Positions 1-7,483 of a stretch of 64,000 nucleotides of DNA are shown one piece after another. The notes below the pieces were generated by a model. The model was not told the origin of the DNA and did not search any database. It saw only the letters and a program-made list of their open reading frames with translations. The stretch's first letter is position 1. Each line of letters starts with the position of its first letter. Position numbers and translations under genes: made by a program. The DNA comes from Pelagihabitans sp947500445 (lineage in GTDB: Bacteria > Bacteroidota > Bacteroidia > Flavobacteriales > Flavobacteriaceae): the NCBI RefSeq assembly GCF_050589625.1, contig NZ_JBNGOP010000005.1, forward strand, positions 124,001 to 188,000. The letters are read 5' to 3'.

Positions 1-477
1 GCAGTTGCCTTGGTCACTGCTGGATTTGGAACAGGAGTAGTCACAAACACTGCTGATGTAAGCTATTCTTTAAATATAGAAGGAAAAGGGGAGTTCGGTC
101 AGTTACAAGATGGGGTAAGTGAGGTTACAGGAGTTAATATTGAAATGACCTTAAGTTCAGAGATAAGCCTTCCCGGTGTTGAAATGGTTAATATTGTTGG
201 AGATTTTAGTCTAAGTCGAAGTACGCCGAGCGGAAACCAAAGAACTAATATTAGTAGCCCTTTTGTTGAATCCGGACCAATGCTTGGATCACAGGGAAGG
301 ACTATAGCATCATCAAAAGCTACTATAAACATGAGTGTAGGGGAACTTCATAGAAAGTCTCGGAACAATGTGACAGGAGTGCCAAGTTTAAATTTTGACA
401 TAGATGCTTATTCAGGTTATACGAATAAGGGTACACCAGGTAGCGGAATTAAAGGAATTTTAAACATTAGCAACTAG
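1..477 (+). CDS. Rhs C-terminal toxin tip A, 3' part (5' end outside window)
   Basis: These are the last 158 codons of an Rhs-type polymorphic toxin. They match the C-terminus of the complete tip at 7484-8464, and the reading frame is open from base 1. The tip is rich in Gly, Ser and Thr and matches no toxin family that I recognise. Rhs tips are normally released from a large YD-repeat shell and act on a neighbouring cell or an envelope target. Upstream, outside the window, this copy may be joined to the full Rhs core or may follow another tandem unit. It is separated by only 4 bp from the putative immunity gene. The toxin role is inferred from position; the molecular activity is unknown. Confidence 0.8.
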   Translation, partial: AVALVTAGFGTGVVTNTADVSYSLNIEGKGEFGQLQDGVSEVTGVNIEMTLSSEISLPGVEMVNIVGDFSLSRSTPSGNQRTNISSPFVESGPMLGSQGRTIASSKATINMSVGELHRKSRNNVTGVPSLNFDIDAYSGYTNKGTPGSGIKGILNISN

Positions 478-481
478 CCAT

Positions 482-1078
482 ATGAAAAAACACATTGTTT
501 TATTTTTATTAATTGTCTTGACCTTTAGTTTGCAGTTTTGTAAAAGCCAAACAAAGGAAACGGTTGACTGTAATGTTTTTAACGCAAAATATATTGAGTA
601 TGCTTTAAAGGGCGTAAAGGACTCTGCTTTGTTAAGCATTAATAACGCCATTAATTGCGACCCTAAAAATAAATTTTATCATTCTGCGAAAGTTAACTTT
701 TTAATAGATCAAGGTCAATGGACAGAAGCCTTATTAGCAACAGAACAAATTGATGCTAAAGATGATTATACGCTCAATTTGTTGAATGGCGTACTACTTT
801 TAAGAGCAAAGAAAGAAAACGCCGATATTGAATTAAAAAAAACATTTGATAGCCTTAAGCAAGATGCAGACTATAGTTCCGATGAGATTAATAAAAACAT
901 ATATCTTATTGCATTATATAATTACTTTGTAAACAAGGATGTTGGGCTTCAAGAATTATCTAAGCTTAGAGAAAAACGTAAGGGTAAAGCTTCAAATGAC
1001 ATGATTGATTTTTTAGAAAACAATATATCCAATTTATCAAAGGAGGAAGTGCTTTATAAGTTTTTTAATATTCGATAG
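482..1078 (+). CDS. Putative immunity lipoprotein A with TPR-like helices
   Basis: This is a 198-aa protein with an N-terminal hydrophobic signal (residues 4-19) and a Cys at 20 that could be lipidated, although the preceding Phe is not ideal for a lipobox. The mature part is helical and Lys-rich. Around residues 52-105 it has a TPR-like pattern of paired amphipathic helices. It starts 4 bp after the toxin stop, the usual place for an Rhs immunity gene. An exported immunity protein would fit a toxin that acts in the periplasm or envelope; that is inference. A hairpin terminator follows at 1152. No immunity family can be named. Confidence 0.7.
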   Translation: MKKHIVLFLLIVLTFSLQFCKSQTKETVDCNVFNAKYIEYALKGVKDSALLSINNAINCDPKNKFYHSAKVNFLIDQGQWTEALLATEQIDAKDDYTLNLLNGVLLLRAKKENADIELKKTFDSLKQDADYSSDEINKNIYLIALYNYFVNKDVGLQELSKLREKRKGKASNDMIDFLENNISNLSKEEVLYKFFNIR

Positions 1079-1151
1079 CAGGTTTAAAACCACCTATTAT
1101 CTAAAGTTTTTAAATGAAGTGATTTTTTAGGGTAAAAAATAAAAATAGAAG

Positions 1152-1178
1152 AAACCATCCTACGGGATGGTTTTTTTA
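1152..1178. terminator. Hairpin terminator shared by immunity gene and XRE gene
   Basis: An AACCATCC / GGATGGTT stem with a short TACG loop is followed by seven T. It lies between the convergent immunity and XRE genes, and the XRE stop codon lies inside the T tract, so it can serve both directions. Confidence 0.75.
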
Positions 1179-1517
1179 TGCGTATGCCTTTTTAGCCTTG
1201 AAGTCCCGAAGGAACGCATCTATGGTGAGCAACAGGGCTTCCCGTTCCTTCTGCGGCAGTCCGTTGATGTCATTGAGGCGTTTGAGCATGGCGGGGTCTT
1301 GCAGCGCATCGGCATCGCCCGTCTCGCCCAAGAGGTAGCCCACGGTGGTGTCTAGGACATCGGCCATTTTAACGACCACATCGATGGACGGCCTCACTTC
1401 ATCCCGCTCGTACTTACCGATGGCCGAATGGTGCGCCTCGATAAGCTTCGCCAGTTCGTTCTGCGAAATCTTCCTTGCTTCCCTGCGCTCCCTTAATTTT
1501 TTGCCGAAACTCTGCAT
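1176..1517 (-). CDS. XRE-family helix-turn-helix regulator
   Basis: This is a 113-aa protein with a Cro/C1-type HTH at residues 6-62, showing the usual pattern of an R-x-x-R start, a SQNELAK recognition region and a GKYERDEVRPS segment. The short C-terminal tail is acidic, then basic, and ends in AKKAYA. It reads away from the ATPase gene, with a 150-bp shared control region that contains a Bacteroidota promoter and a 7-bp inverted repeat. It is therefore likely to control its own gene and the ATPase/recombinase genes, like a phage repressor. Stumps of related genes occur in the same place behind other immunity genes (16905 and 19584), which ties this gene to the history of the island. Confidence 0.9.
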   Translation of the reverse strand: MQSFGKKLRERREARKISQNELAKLIEAHHSAIGKYERDEVRPSIDVVVKMADVLDTTVGYLLGETGDADALQDPAMLKRLNDINGLPQKEREALLLTIDAFLRDFKAKKAYA

Positions 1518-1546
1518 AACCTCTAAAATATGGTATCAAAAACGCC

Positions 1547-1569
1547 TATTTGCGCCTTATGGGCAAATA
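1547..1569. promoter_or_regulatory. Inverted repeat, candidate operator for the XRE regulator
   Basis: TATTTGC and GCAAATA face each other across a 9-bp spacer in the divergent control region between the XRE and ATPase genes. Size and position fit an operator for an XRE dimer. No binding data exist; this is inference from symmetry and location. Confidence 0.4.
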
Positions 1570-1606
1570 TATTGCGAATAAATTACACTTTGAAATAAAT
1601 AATTAG

Positions 1607-1636
1607 TTGCAAGAACCATAAGATTTTATAGATTTG
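1607..1636 (+). promoter_or_regulatory. Bacteroidota-type promoter for the ATPase/recombinase genes
   Basis: TTG at 1607-1609 and TAGATTTG at 1629-1636 are separated by 19 nt. This matches the Bacteroidota primary-sigma consensus (-33 TTG, -7 TAnnTTTG). Transcription would start near 1643, about 25 nt before the ATG at 1668. Confidence 0.65.
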
Positions 1637-1667
1637 TACCAAATAATCGCAGCTAAATATTTTTACG

Positions 1668-3206
1668 ATGCTCGACACATCCAACCCGAACCATTACCAT
1701 TTTACCGCCCGACACCTTGAAATCACCGTTCTGGGCGGGGTAAGGCTCAACAAACTGGACAGCCTTCGGGTAACGCTCTCCATCAACAAGACGGACAGCA
1801 GCGAAAAGCTGCGGCACAACATCGACCTGTACAACAACAACCAAGTAGAAAAACTGGTGCGCAAGGTAGCCGAACGCTTGGAAACGGGAACCAGTATCAC
1901 CCGAAGGGCGTTACAGGAACTTACCGACCGATTGGAAACCCATAGGCTAAAGGAATTGGAAGCCTTGGACAGCGAACCGATGGCAAGGGAACTCACCCCC
2001 ACAGAGCTGCGGGCCGCAGAGGCATTTTTAAAAAAGAAAGACCTGCTTGCCCGAACCAACGAACTGATAGGGCAAAGTGGCGTAATCGGGGAACATACCA
2101 ACCGTCTTTTAATGTATATCATCTTTACCAGTAGAAAGAGTAACAACCCTTTGCATTGTATCAGCTTGGGAAGTAGCGGCGTTGGCAAGACACACCTGCA
2201 ATCAAAGGTGGGCGAACTGATACCGGAAACCGACATCGTGGACATGACGGTACTCTCGGAAAACGCCTTTTACTACTTCAACCGTACCGAACTGCGCAAC
2301 AAACTGATTTTGATAGAGGACTTGGACGGTGCGGAAGCGGCTTTGTATCCGCTTCGGGAACTACAGAGCAAGCGCAGCATTACCAAACGGGTGAGCCACA
2401 AGGACAGGAACGGCAATACCAAGACCATAAAACTCACCGTGGAAGGCCCCGTATCGGTAGCGGGATGTACCACACAGGAAAGTATTTACGAGGACAACAG
2501 CAACCGTAGTTTTTTGCTGTACATAGACGAGAGCGAGGCGCAGGACGAACGTATCATGCAATACCAACGGGCCGTGTCGGCCGGACAGGCAAATGAACAA
2601 GAGCAATTAAAAGCTGCGGAGCTTCTCCGCAATGTTCAGATGTTGCTAAGGCCCATCAAAGTGATAAACCCGTATGCCATGCACTTGGCCCTGCCCAAAA
2701 GCGTGTTCAAACCGAGAAGGACGAACGCCCATTACCTACAGTTTATCGAGGCCATCACCTTTTATAAACAGATGCAACGTGAAAAGCGATACGACAAGGC
2801 CACGGGCGAGGAATATATAGAAACGGAAATCGAGGACATACAAGAGGCCAATGAACTGATCACCGAAGTGCTGTTGCGCAAAAGCGACATCCTGAACGGG
2901 GCTTGCCGCCAGTTCTTCGAACTGCTCAAAGCCTACCTAAAGGCCAACGGGGAAAGCACTTTTACAAATGCCGAGATCCGTAGGGCGTTGCGCATCCATC
3001 CAAGTAACCAAAAGCGGTACATGCTGCAACTCGGACAGGCGGGACTGGTACGCAAGGCCAAGGGCAACAAGCGCAACGGCTATCTGTACGAGGTGGTCAG
3101 TTATGACGAATACCAAAACACCCAAACCAAGATACGTCGGTTGCTCGACGATATCGTAACCCGATTACAAGGCAAACGGGACGTAGTGGTTCAAAGTAGT
3201 CCATAA
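1668..3206 (+). CDS. AAA-type ATPase with C-terminal winged-helix region (replication or excision accessory protein)
   Basis: This is a 512-aa protein. Residues 1-110 are a charged, helical leader. A Walker A motif (GSSGVGKT) is at 168-175, a Walker B motif (LILIEDLD) at 213-220, a sensor-like segment (SVAGCTTQ) at 263-270 and a possible arginine finger in NSNRSF near 280. Residues about 405-485 look like a winged-helix DNA-binding segment. I take it for a helicase- or primase-loader-like protein of Bacteroidota mobile elements. Its role could be replicating an excised circle or helping the two recombinases downstream. No zinc finger or TOPRIM motif is visible, so it is not a standard DnaG primase. 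The recombinase genes follow after 101 bp. Confidence 0.7.
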   Translation: MLDTSNPNHYHFTARHLEITVLGGVRLNKLDSLRVTLSINKTDSSEKLRHNIDLYNNNQVEKLVRKVAERLETGTSITRRALQELTDRLETHRLKELEALDSEPMARELTPTELRAAEAFLKKKDLLARTNELIGQSGVIGEHTNRLLMYIIFTSRKSNNPLHCISLGSSGVGKTHLQSKVGELIPETDIVDMTVLSENAFYYFNRTELRNKLILIEDLDGAEAALYPLRELQSKRSITKRVSHKDRNGNTKTIKLTVEGPVSVAGCTTQESIYEDNSNRSFLLYIDESEAQDERIMQYQRAVSAGQANEQEQLKAAELLRNVQMLLRPIKVINPYAMHLALPKSVFKPRRTNAHYLQFIEAITFYKQMQREKRYDKATGEEYIETEIEDIQEANELITEVLLRKSDILNGACRQFFELLKAYLKANGESTFTNAEIRRALRIHPSNQKRYMLQLGQAGLVRKAKGNKRNGYLYEVVSYDEYQNTQTKIRRLLDDIVTRLQGKRDVVVQSSP

Positions 3207-3307
3207 CGGTCCGATGCACAAAATGAACCATTAACGCTACTGTAAACCAAACCTTTGACCAAGTAGTTCACCCAAACCCGAAAAAGGTATGCCCGTAAGA
3301 AAAGAAA

Positions 3308-4243
3308 ATGAAGAAACTGAAATTACATAACGAAGGCTTTAGGAAACTGGTAACCTCTTTTAGGGAGTGGCTGGACGTGTTGGGCTATGCCGAAAGTACG
3401 GTGTACTATCTGCCCAACCACTTACAGGAGTTTTTTTATTACGCAGAGCAACGGGGCATCCGACACTTGGACGGAATCACCACAAGAACGATAAGTGAAT
3501 ATTACGAAACCCTGCAACGGCGAAGTAACGAACGGCGCAGCGGGGCATTGAGCAAGGCGTACCTGAACAAGCACCAACAGGCGTTGAAAAAGTTCAGGGA
3601 CTATCTGCGACAACACGGGAACAACCGTTTTACCATCCACTTGAAAGCGGAACGGAACCCCACCGAGGAAAAGACCAACATCCCGACCCAAGCCGAGATC
3701 AAGGAACTTTTTATGGCGACAGGTTATAGCCATGACGACGAACATTACAGGTTGCGGGACAAGGCCATACTAACGGTACTGTACAGTTGCGGCCTACGAA
3801 GGAACGAAGCGGTACACCTTGATGTAAGCGATGTGCTTTTTGACAGGGAACGGCTCTACGTGCGCAAGGGCAAGAACTATAAGGAACGTTTTGTACCGCT
3901 GAACGGTTACAACCTTCGGATACTGGAAGATTACATTTTTGAAGGCCGTCCTGAGTTCACCGACAGCCACATGGGCGAAGCCCTTTTGGTCAGCAGATTG
4001 GGCAGAAGGTTGGACGGGACAAGCATTGCCCTACGGTTAAAGGCCATCGTTGCCGCTTCGGAAAACCGTACCATCATAGCCAAAGGGATTACCCCGCATA
4101 CCCTGCGTCACAGTATCGCCACCCATCTGCTTCAACGGGGCGTACCCTTGGAGAGCATCAAGACCTTTTTGGGGCATGCCTCGTTGGAAAGCACACAGCT
4201 ATATACCCATCTGTTAAAGACATTGGAACATGAAAACGTATAA
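3308..4243 (+). CDS. Tyrosine recombinase 1 (XerC/D-like, full catalytic set)
   Basis: This is a 311-aa site-specific recombinase. The N-terminal SAM-like core-binding domain covers about residues 8-105 and the catalytic domain about 125-305. The catalytic residues are visible: Arg164 (CGLRRNE), a beta-hairpin Lys at 187 or 189, His264-x-x-Arg267 (PHTLRHS), His290 (LGH) and the nucleophile Tyr299 (QLYTHL). Length and layout are typical for Xer-type enzymes. Its stop overlaps the start of the second recombinase by 14 bp, so the two are probably translated together and act as a pair on the element's ends. Confidence 0.93.
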   Translation: MKKLKLHNEGFRKLVTSFREWLDVLGYAESTVYYLPNHLQEFFYYAEQRGIRHLDGITTRTISEYYETLQRRSNERRSGALSKAYLNKHQQALKKFRDYLRQHGNNRFTIHLKAERNPTEEKTNIPTQAEIKELFMATGYSHDDEHYRLRDKAILTVLYSCGLRRNEAVHLDVSDVLFDRERLYVRKGKNYKERFVPLNGYNLRILEDYIFEGRPEFTDSHMGEALLVSRLGRRLDGTSIALRLKAIVAASENRTIIAKGITPHTLRHSIATHLLQRGVPLESIKTFLGHASLESTQLYTHLLKTLEHENV

Positions 4244-5108
4244 GGAATATCTGCAACAACATAACTATAGCCCCATTAGCATCAAGGGAAACCTACGGTT
4301 GCTAAAGCACTTTGAAAAGTGGTGCAAGCGAAACGGAACCACAGCCGAAACCATCGATTACAAAACCTGCTTGAAATACGTAAGGCACCTTACCCGAAAG
4401 GGCAACAAAAAAAAGACCGTCAACCACAAATTAAGGCGTATCAAGACCTATCTGGACTATCTGATCGAAGAAGGGAACCGTAGTAACAACCCGCTTGCCG
4501 ATATACGGGTCAAGGGCGAAAAACGGAGCATCCATTACGACCTGTTGGAATCCGAGGAACTGGAAGACCTGTACTACTCTTTTGAAACCACGGGCAAACA
4601 GGAAATCTACCACACCTATACCGCCAAACGGGACAAGATCATTGTAGGTTTTATGGTCTATCAAGGCTTGCATGCCAAAGACCTGAAACACCTACGGTTG
4701 GAAAACCTAAAGCTCAATAAGGGCAAACTGTACGTGTCGGGCAGCCGTAGGAGCAACGGACGTGAACTGGAACTAAGACCGTGGCAGATCATGGAACTCG
4801 CCGAATACCTAAGCGACATCAGGGACAAACTGATGGAGCGCACCCAAGACAGCGATCATCTGTTCCCCTATGGCGATAGGTTCATCTTTGTACATACCAT
4901 CATAAAAAAACTGAAAAAGTACAACCAAAAGGTCATAAGTGCCAAGCAGATACGGGCATCTGTGATCACCTTGTGGTTGGGGCAATACAATCTTAGAAAA
5001 ACACAATACTTGGCGGGACACCGTTACATCAGTTCCACCGAAAGGTATTTGCAGGACGATCTGGAAAACCTACACGAAATCGTGAACAACTTCCATCCCA
5101 TTAACTAA
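4230..5108 (+). CDS. Tyrosine recombinase 2 (degenerate first catalytic Arg)
   Basis: This is a 292-aa protein of the phage-integrase family, with an N-terminal SAM-like domain (about 1-90) and a catalytic fold (about 105-285). It keeps an Arg at 242, His264 (AGHRY) and Tyr273 (ERYLQ). The position of the first catalytic Arg is His148 (GLHAKDL), and the usual HxxR motif reads KQIR at 239-242. It is therefore probably a weak or dependent enzyme, or a structural partner of recombinase 1. Paired recombinases of this kind are known in other mobile elements. Overlap with the upstream gene supports co-translation. Confidence 0.88.
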   Translation: MKTYKEYLQQHNYSPISIKGNLRLLKHFEKWCKRNGTTAETIDYKTCLKYVRHLTRKGNKKKTVNHKLRRIKTYLDYLIEEGNRSNNPLADIRVKGEKRSIHYDLLESEELEDLYYSFETTGKQEIYHTYTAKRDKIIVGFMVYQGLHAKDLKHLRLENLKLNKGKLYVSGSRRSNGRELELRPWQIMELAEYLSDIRDKLMERTQDSDHLFPYGDRFIFVHTIIKKLKKYNQKVISAKQIRASVITLWLGQYNLRKTQYLAGHRYISSTERYLQDDLENLHEIVNNFHPIN

Positions 5109-5306
5109 AAAAGATATGCAATGATATACATCAGAAGTCCATAAAAGAACAATACACATTTATTCCTTAAAAGTATAACACAGATAACAACAAAGTGTAT
5201 TTTTACAAAATCCCACTACGCTTACAGGTAAAGGAAACTCCTGTACTGCCGTTATACGCAGAAGGAAAGCTACGGTGGGTATTTTTAACCCTTAAAGTAT
5301 AACAAC
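5109..5306 (+). other. Intergenic region with short direct repeats and hairpins
   Basis: These 198 bp have no ORF. A near-identical sequence, CTTAAA(A)GTATAACA, appears near 5168 and again just before the next start codon at about 5291. Between them lie a TACAGG/CCTGTA hairpin with an 11-nt loop (about 5223-5246) and a weaker CCGT/ACGG pair. It could be a 5' leader, a recombinase arm-site region or a replication region. The function is not known. Confidence 0.4.
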
Positions 5307-5576
5307 ATGAATCTACAAGAATTTACCGAAAGGTACGTACATACGCTGTACCAAGACCCGGACACCAAGGAAAATTATATCAAACTTGCCATTGCAGACC
5401 TTAGCGAACTAGGCTATATGCAACAGGCGTTGTTAAATGGAATCGCTATGCTCACACAATTGGACGACGACCAAAGGAAAGAGGCCGAACATAGCATGTA
5501 CTGGCTGTGTCGGATATTATTGGCAGGCTATCCACAGGAAGAACTGGACGGACTGGCCGAATGGCTCAAACATTGA
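5307..5576 (+). CDS. Small acidic hypothetical protein
   Basis: This is an 89-aa, helical, acidic protein (starts MNLQEF, ends EWLKH), with no signal peptide or known motif. It follows the structured intergenic region and precedes the toxin-antitoxin pair. Small acidic proteins in mobile elements are often recombination-direction factors, anti-restriction proteins or DNA mimics. None of these can be shown here. It is conserved in both copies of the element. Confidence 0.65.
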   Translation: MNLQEFTERYVHTLYQDPDTKENYIKLAIADLSELGYMQQALLNGIAMLTQLDDDQRKEAEHSMYWLCRILLAGYPQEELDGLAEWLKH

Positions 5577-5674
5577 ACACATCGGGGGCGGTCGCTGGCC
5601 GTCCCCTTAAAACAGTAAAAACAATGGAACGGAAGTTGTATCTTTATAAAAGCATAAACAAAAGCAACAAAAAA

Positions 5675-5920
5675 ATGAACCTTAAGAATGCCTTGGACAA
5701 ATATGTGAGCGTATCCCCCGATATTTTGGGTGGCACCCCTGTGTTCAAGGGTACGAGGGTTCCGATAAAGATCTTGTTCGATTATCTACAGGGCGGCGAC
5801 AACATACAGGAGTTCTTGGAGAACTACCCTACGGTAAAGAAGAACTTTGCCCAAAAAGTGTTGGAACTGCTATCCGTTTACCTTACCGAAATCGAAATGG
5901 ACAATGGTACTGCTGCTTGA
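5675..5920 (+). CDS. DUF433-family antitoxin
   Basis: This is an 81-aa protein starting at the ATG at 5675; the longer upstream frame overlaps the previous gene and lacks homology. It shows the DUF433 signature: a PDILGGTPVFKGTRVPI segment at about residues 12-28, followed by a winged-HTH core with the D-YLQGGD..QEFLENYP pattern. DUF433 proteins are DNA-binding antitoxin-like partners of PIN-like DUF5615 proteins. Its stop codon overlaps the next gene's start by 17 bp, typical of an antitoxin-first operon. The pair probably stabilises the element in the genome. Confidence 0.88.
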   Translation: MNLKNALDKYVSVSPDILGGTPVFKGTRVPIKILFDYLQGGDNIQEFLENYPTVKKNFAQKVLELLSVYLTEIEMDNGTAA

Positions 5921-6227
5921 CGAGAACATCCCGAGGAAACTCAAATACCGATTCAGCGAGGCACATGAAGTGTTGACCGTACCCGAAATGGGATGGAGCG
6001 GCATCAAGAACGGCGACCTCTTGCAAAAGATGGAGCAAAAGGGAATGACCCTGCTGTTGAGCGTGGACAAGAACATGAGCCACCAACAGAACCTTGAAAA
6101 GTACGGTGTAAGCCTTTTGGTGATCGATGCCGTCGATACCCGCTATGATACCCTGTTGCCCTTCGTCGCCAAAGTAGAAAAGGTCTTGGAAGGTGAAACC
6201 GCTCCCGGACTCATCATCATCGAATAG
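5904..6227 (+). CDS. DUF5615 PIN-like toxin
   Basis: This is a 107-aa protein starting at the ATG at 5904, which gives the family's typical N-terminus (VLLLDENIPRKL) with the conserved acidic pair of the PIN-like fold. A second conserved region, LLLSVDKNM at about residues 50-58, matches the DxD/N motif of the family. PIN-like enzymes are Mg-dependent RNases, so this is probably an RNA-cleaving toxin neutralised by the DUF433 protein. It overlaps its antitoxin gene by 17 bp. Confidence 0.85.
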   Translation: MVLLLDENIPRKLKYRFSEAHEVLTVPEMGWSGIKNGDLLQKMEQKGMTLLLSVDKNMSHQQNLEKYGVSLLVIDAVDTRYDTLLPFVAKVEKVLEGETAPGLIIIE

Positions 6228-6770
6228 TCAACGGGCGGTAATAAGGTGTTCGCTGCGCCCCTCTGTGCACAACTTTTTTACGTCCTGCGTCCTTAAAAAA
6301 AGCTTGCGCCGCCACCGCTTGGCTACGCTCACCCGTGGCTTTACTGTCTTTGTCCGTGTCACGGTTTTTATGCAAAAACCCCGCCACGAAAAATCCATCG
6401 CCACTTCATTGGGCTCAGCCGCTAATGCCTCGACCTACTGCGGGTCTTTGGGAAAAAGTAGTTTAAGGGGAATCGGAACCAAAGACCCTTGTGGCGCATC
6501 TGTGGCAATGCGTGGCTTGCCGTTACAGCTGCGTCGGCCTCGGCGCTTCGCTATGGCTGCGCCTTTATAGCGCTCAAACGCCGCAGGGCTTGGAAAAGGC
6601 ATCTAACAGCACTTTTTAAGGGACGATATTACAATACAGTACATGCCGAATCCCTCGGTAGAAGGCTTCCCTAGCGTTGCGGGACGCTCCGTGGCCGCTT
6701 GGCCATCATTTTAAAAAAGACCGATTCCCTGCGCACCACCAGCCTCTAAATCGTTCTTCTTTAAAATGTT
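6228..6770. other. Gene-free GC-rich segment of the element
   Basis: These 543 bp have higher GC than their surroundings and open frames only of low-complexity Arg/Ser-rich sequence with no initiation signal, which I treat as non-coding. The segment is retained without change in both copies. It could hold a transfer or replication origin, an untranslated RNA or gene debris. I see no clear hairpin series or repeat array that would decide between these. Confidence 0.45.
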
Positions 6771-7118
6771 CTACCCGACTTTCTTTAACGTTACAACAAT
6801 AGTCAATAAAGTCTCTTTTATGGTTCCTTTAGGTTGACCATGCTCTAAGTTGAAACCATAATTTTCATCACGGGTGTGGTCATCTATGTTCTTTACATAA
6901 ATGTCAACAACCTCATATTCCTCGTCATCGAAGGCGTTGATTTTATTGCCAATCTTTAACTCGTTAACAGGCACCACTTCTTTCAGTACTTCGATATCCG
7001 TTGTCACAAAATTTAAGTCGGCATCCTGTTGGTTGAATACGAACTTCACATAGTTGTTCAAATCTGCTATTCTCATAGTTCTTGTTTTAACGGCAATATT
7101 ACGGCGTAATCTATTCAT
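6771..7118 (-). CDS. Hypothetical protein of the element
   Basis: This is a 115-aa acidic protein with beta-rich stretches in its second half and no signal peptide or membrane segment. An alternative start at 7076 (MRIADLNNYV) would give 101 aa and removes a basic leader that looks less like the rest. It reads against the toxin-antitoxin pair. No family is recognised. It lies just inside the element's right end and is present in both copies. Confidence 0.6.
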   Translation of the reverse strand: MNRLRRNIAVKTRTMRIADLNNYVKFVFNQQDADLNFVTTDIEVLKEVVPVNELKIGNKINAFDDEEYEVVDIYVKNIDDHTRDENYGFNLEHGQPKGTIKETLLTIVVTLKKVG

Positions 7119-7259
7119 GGGAAAAAACCTTAATTTTTTTATGACGTTTTAAAAGTTGGCGGAAGGGGTTGGCCGATGCGGATGAGTTCCGACAGCTTTT
7201 AAAATGATACCTTCTTCACAAACTTGTTCAAAAAAGCGTCGGCAGCGTGGGTGCAGGGA

Positions 7260-7336
7260 GTATTTTACATAAAACCGGTTATAACTACGGCATTGGCGGT
7301 GCGAGCAAGTATTATAACCTGTTTTATGTAACATAC
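7260..7336. repeat. 25-bp inverted repeat near the element's right end
   Basis: Arms at 7260-7284 and 7312-7336 are inverted copies with 2 mismatches (core TTACATAAAAC / GTTTTATGTAA) around a 27-bp spacer. The surrounding 7119-7483 has no supported gene. The repeat sits about 200 bp from the Rhs junction, so it may be an arm-type binding site for the recombinases or a folded single-strand recombination site. A simple transcript hairpin is the alternative. Confidence 0.6.
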
Positions 7337-7483
7337 CGAGGCAAAGGGAGCAGGGAAAACATAGGGGCTTTTTATGCAATAAAAAACTGGGTTTGCCCTG
7401 CGGGGGCCTAACGGGAAAAAAGCCTATCTTTAAGCTACGTTCTTTAAAATAAAACCGGAAATTTATTGGGCAACCCGTGAAAG

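Noticed and set aside
5507..5674. Long 5' extension of the DUF433 frame.
   Set aside because: It overlaps the preceding gene and lies before the family's conserved start; ATG 5675 gives the usual length.
6193..6674. Two overlapping plus-strand frames of 61-125 codons in the GC-rich block of the mobile unit (and their copies near 14180-14661).
   Set aside because: Low-complexity Arg/Ser/Ala-rich translations, no start signal and no resemblance to a protein; best explained by GC-rich non-coding DNA.
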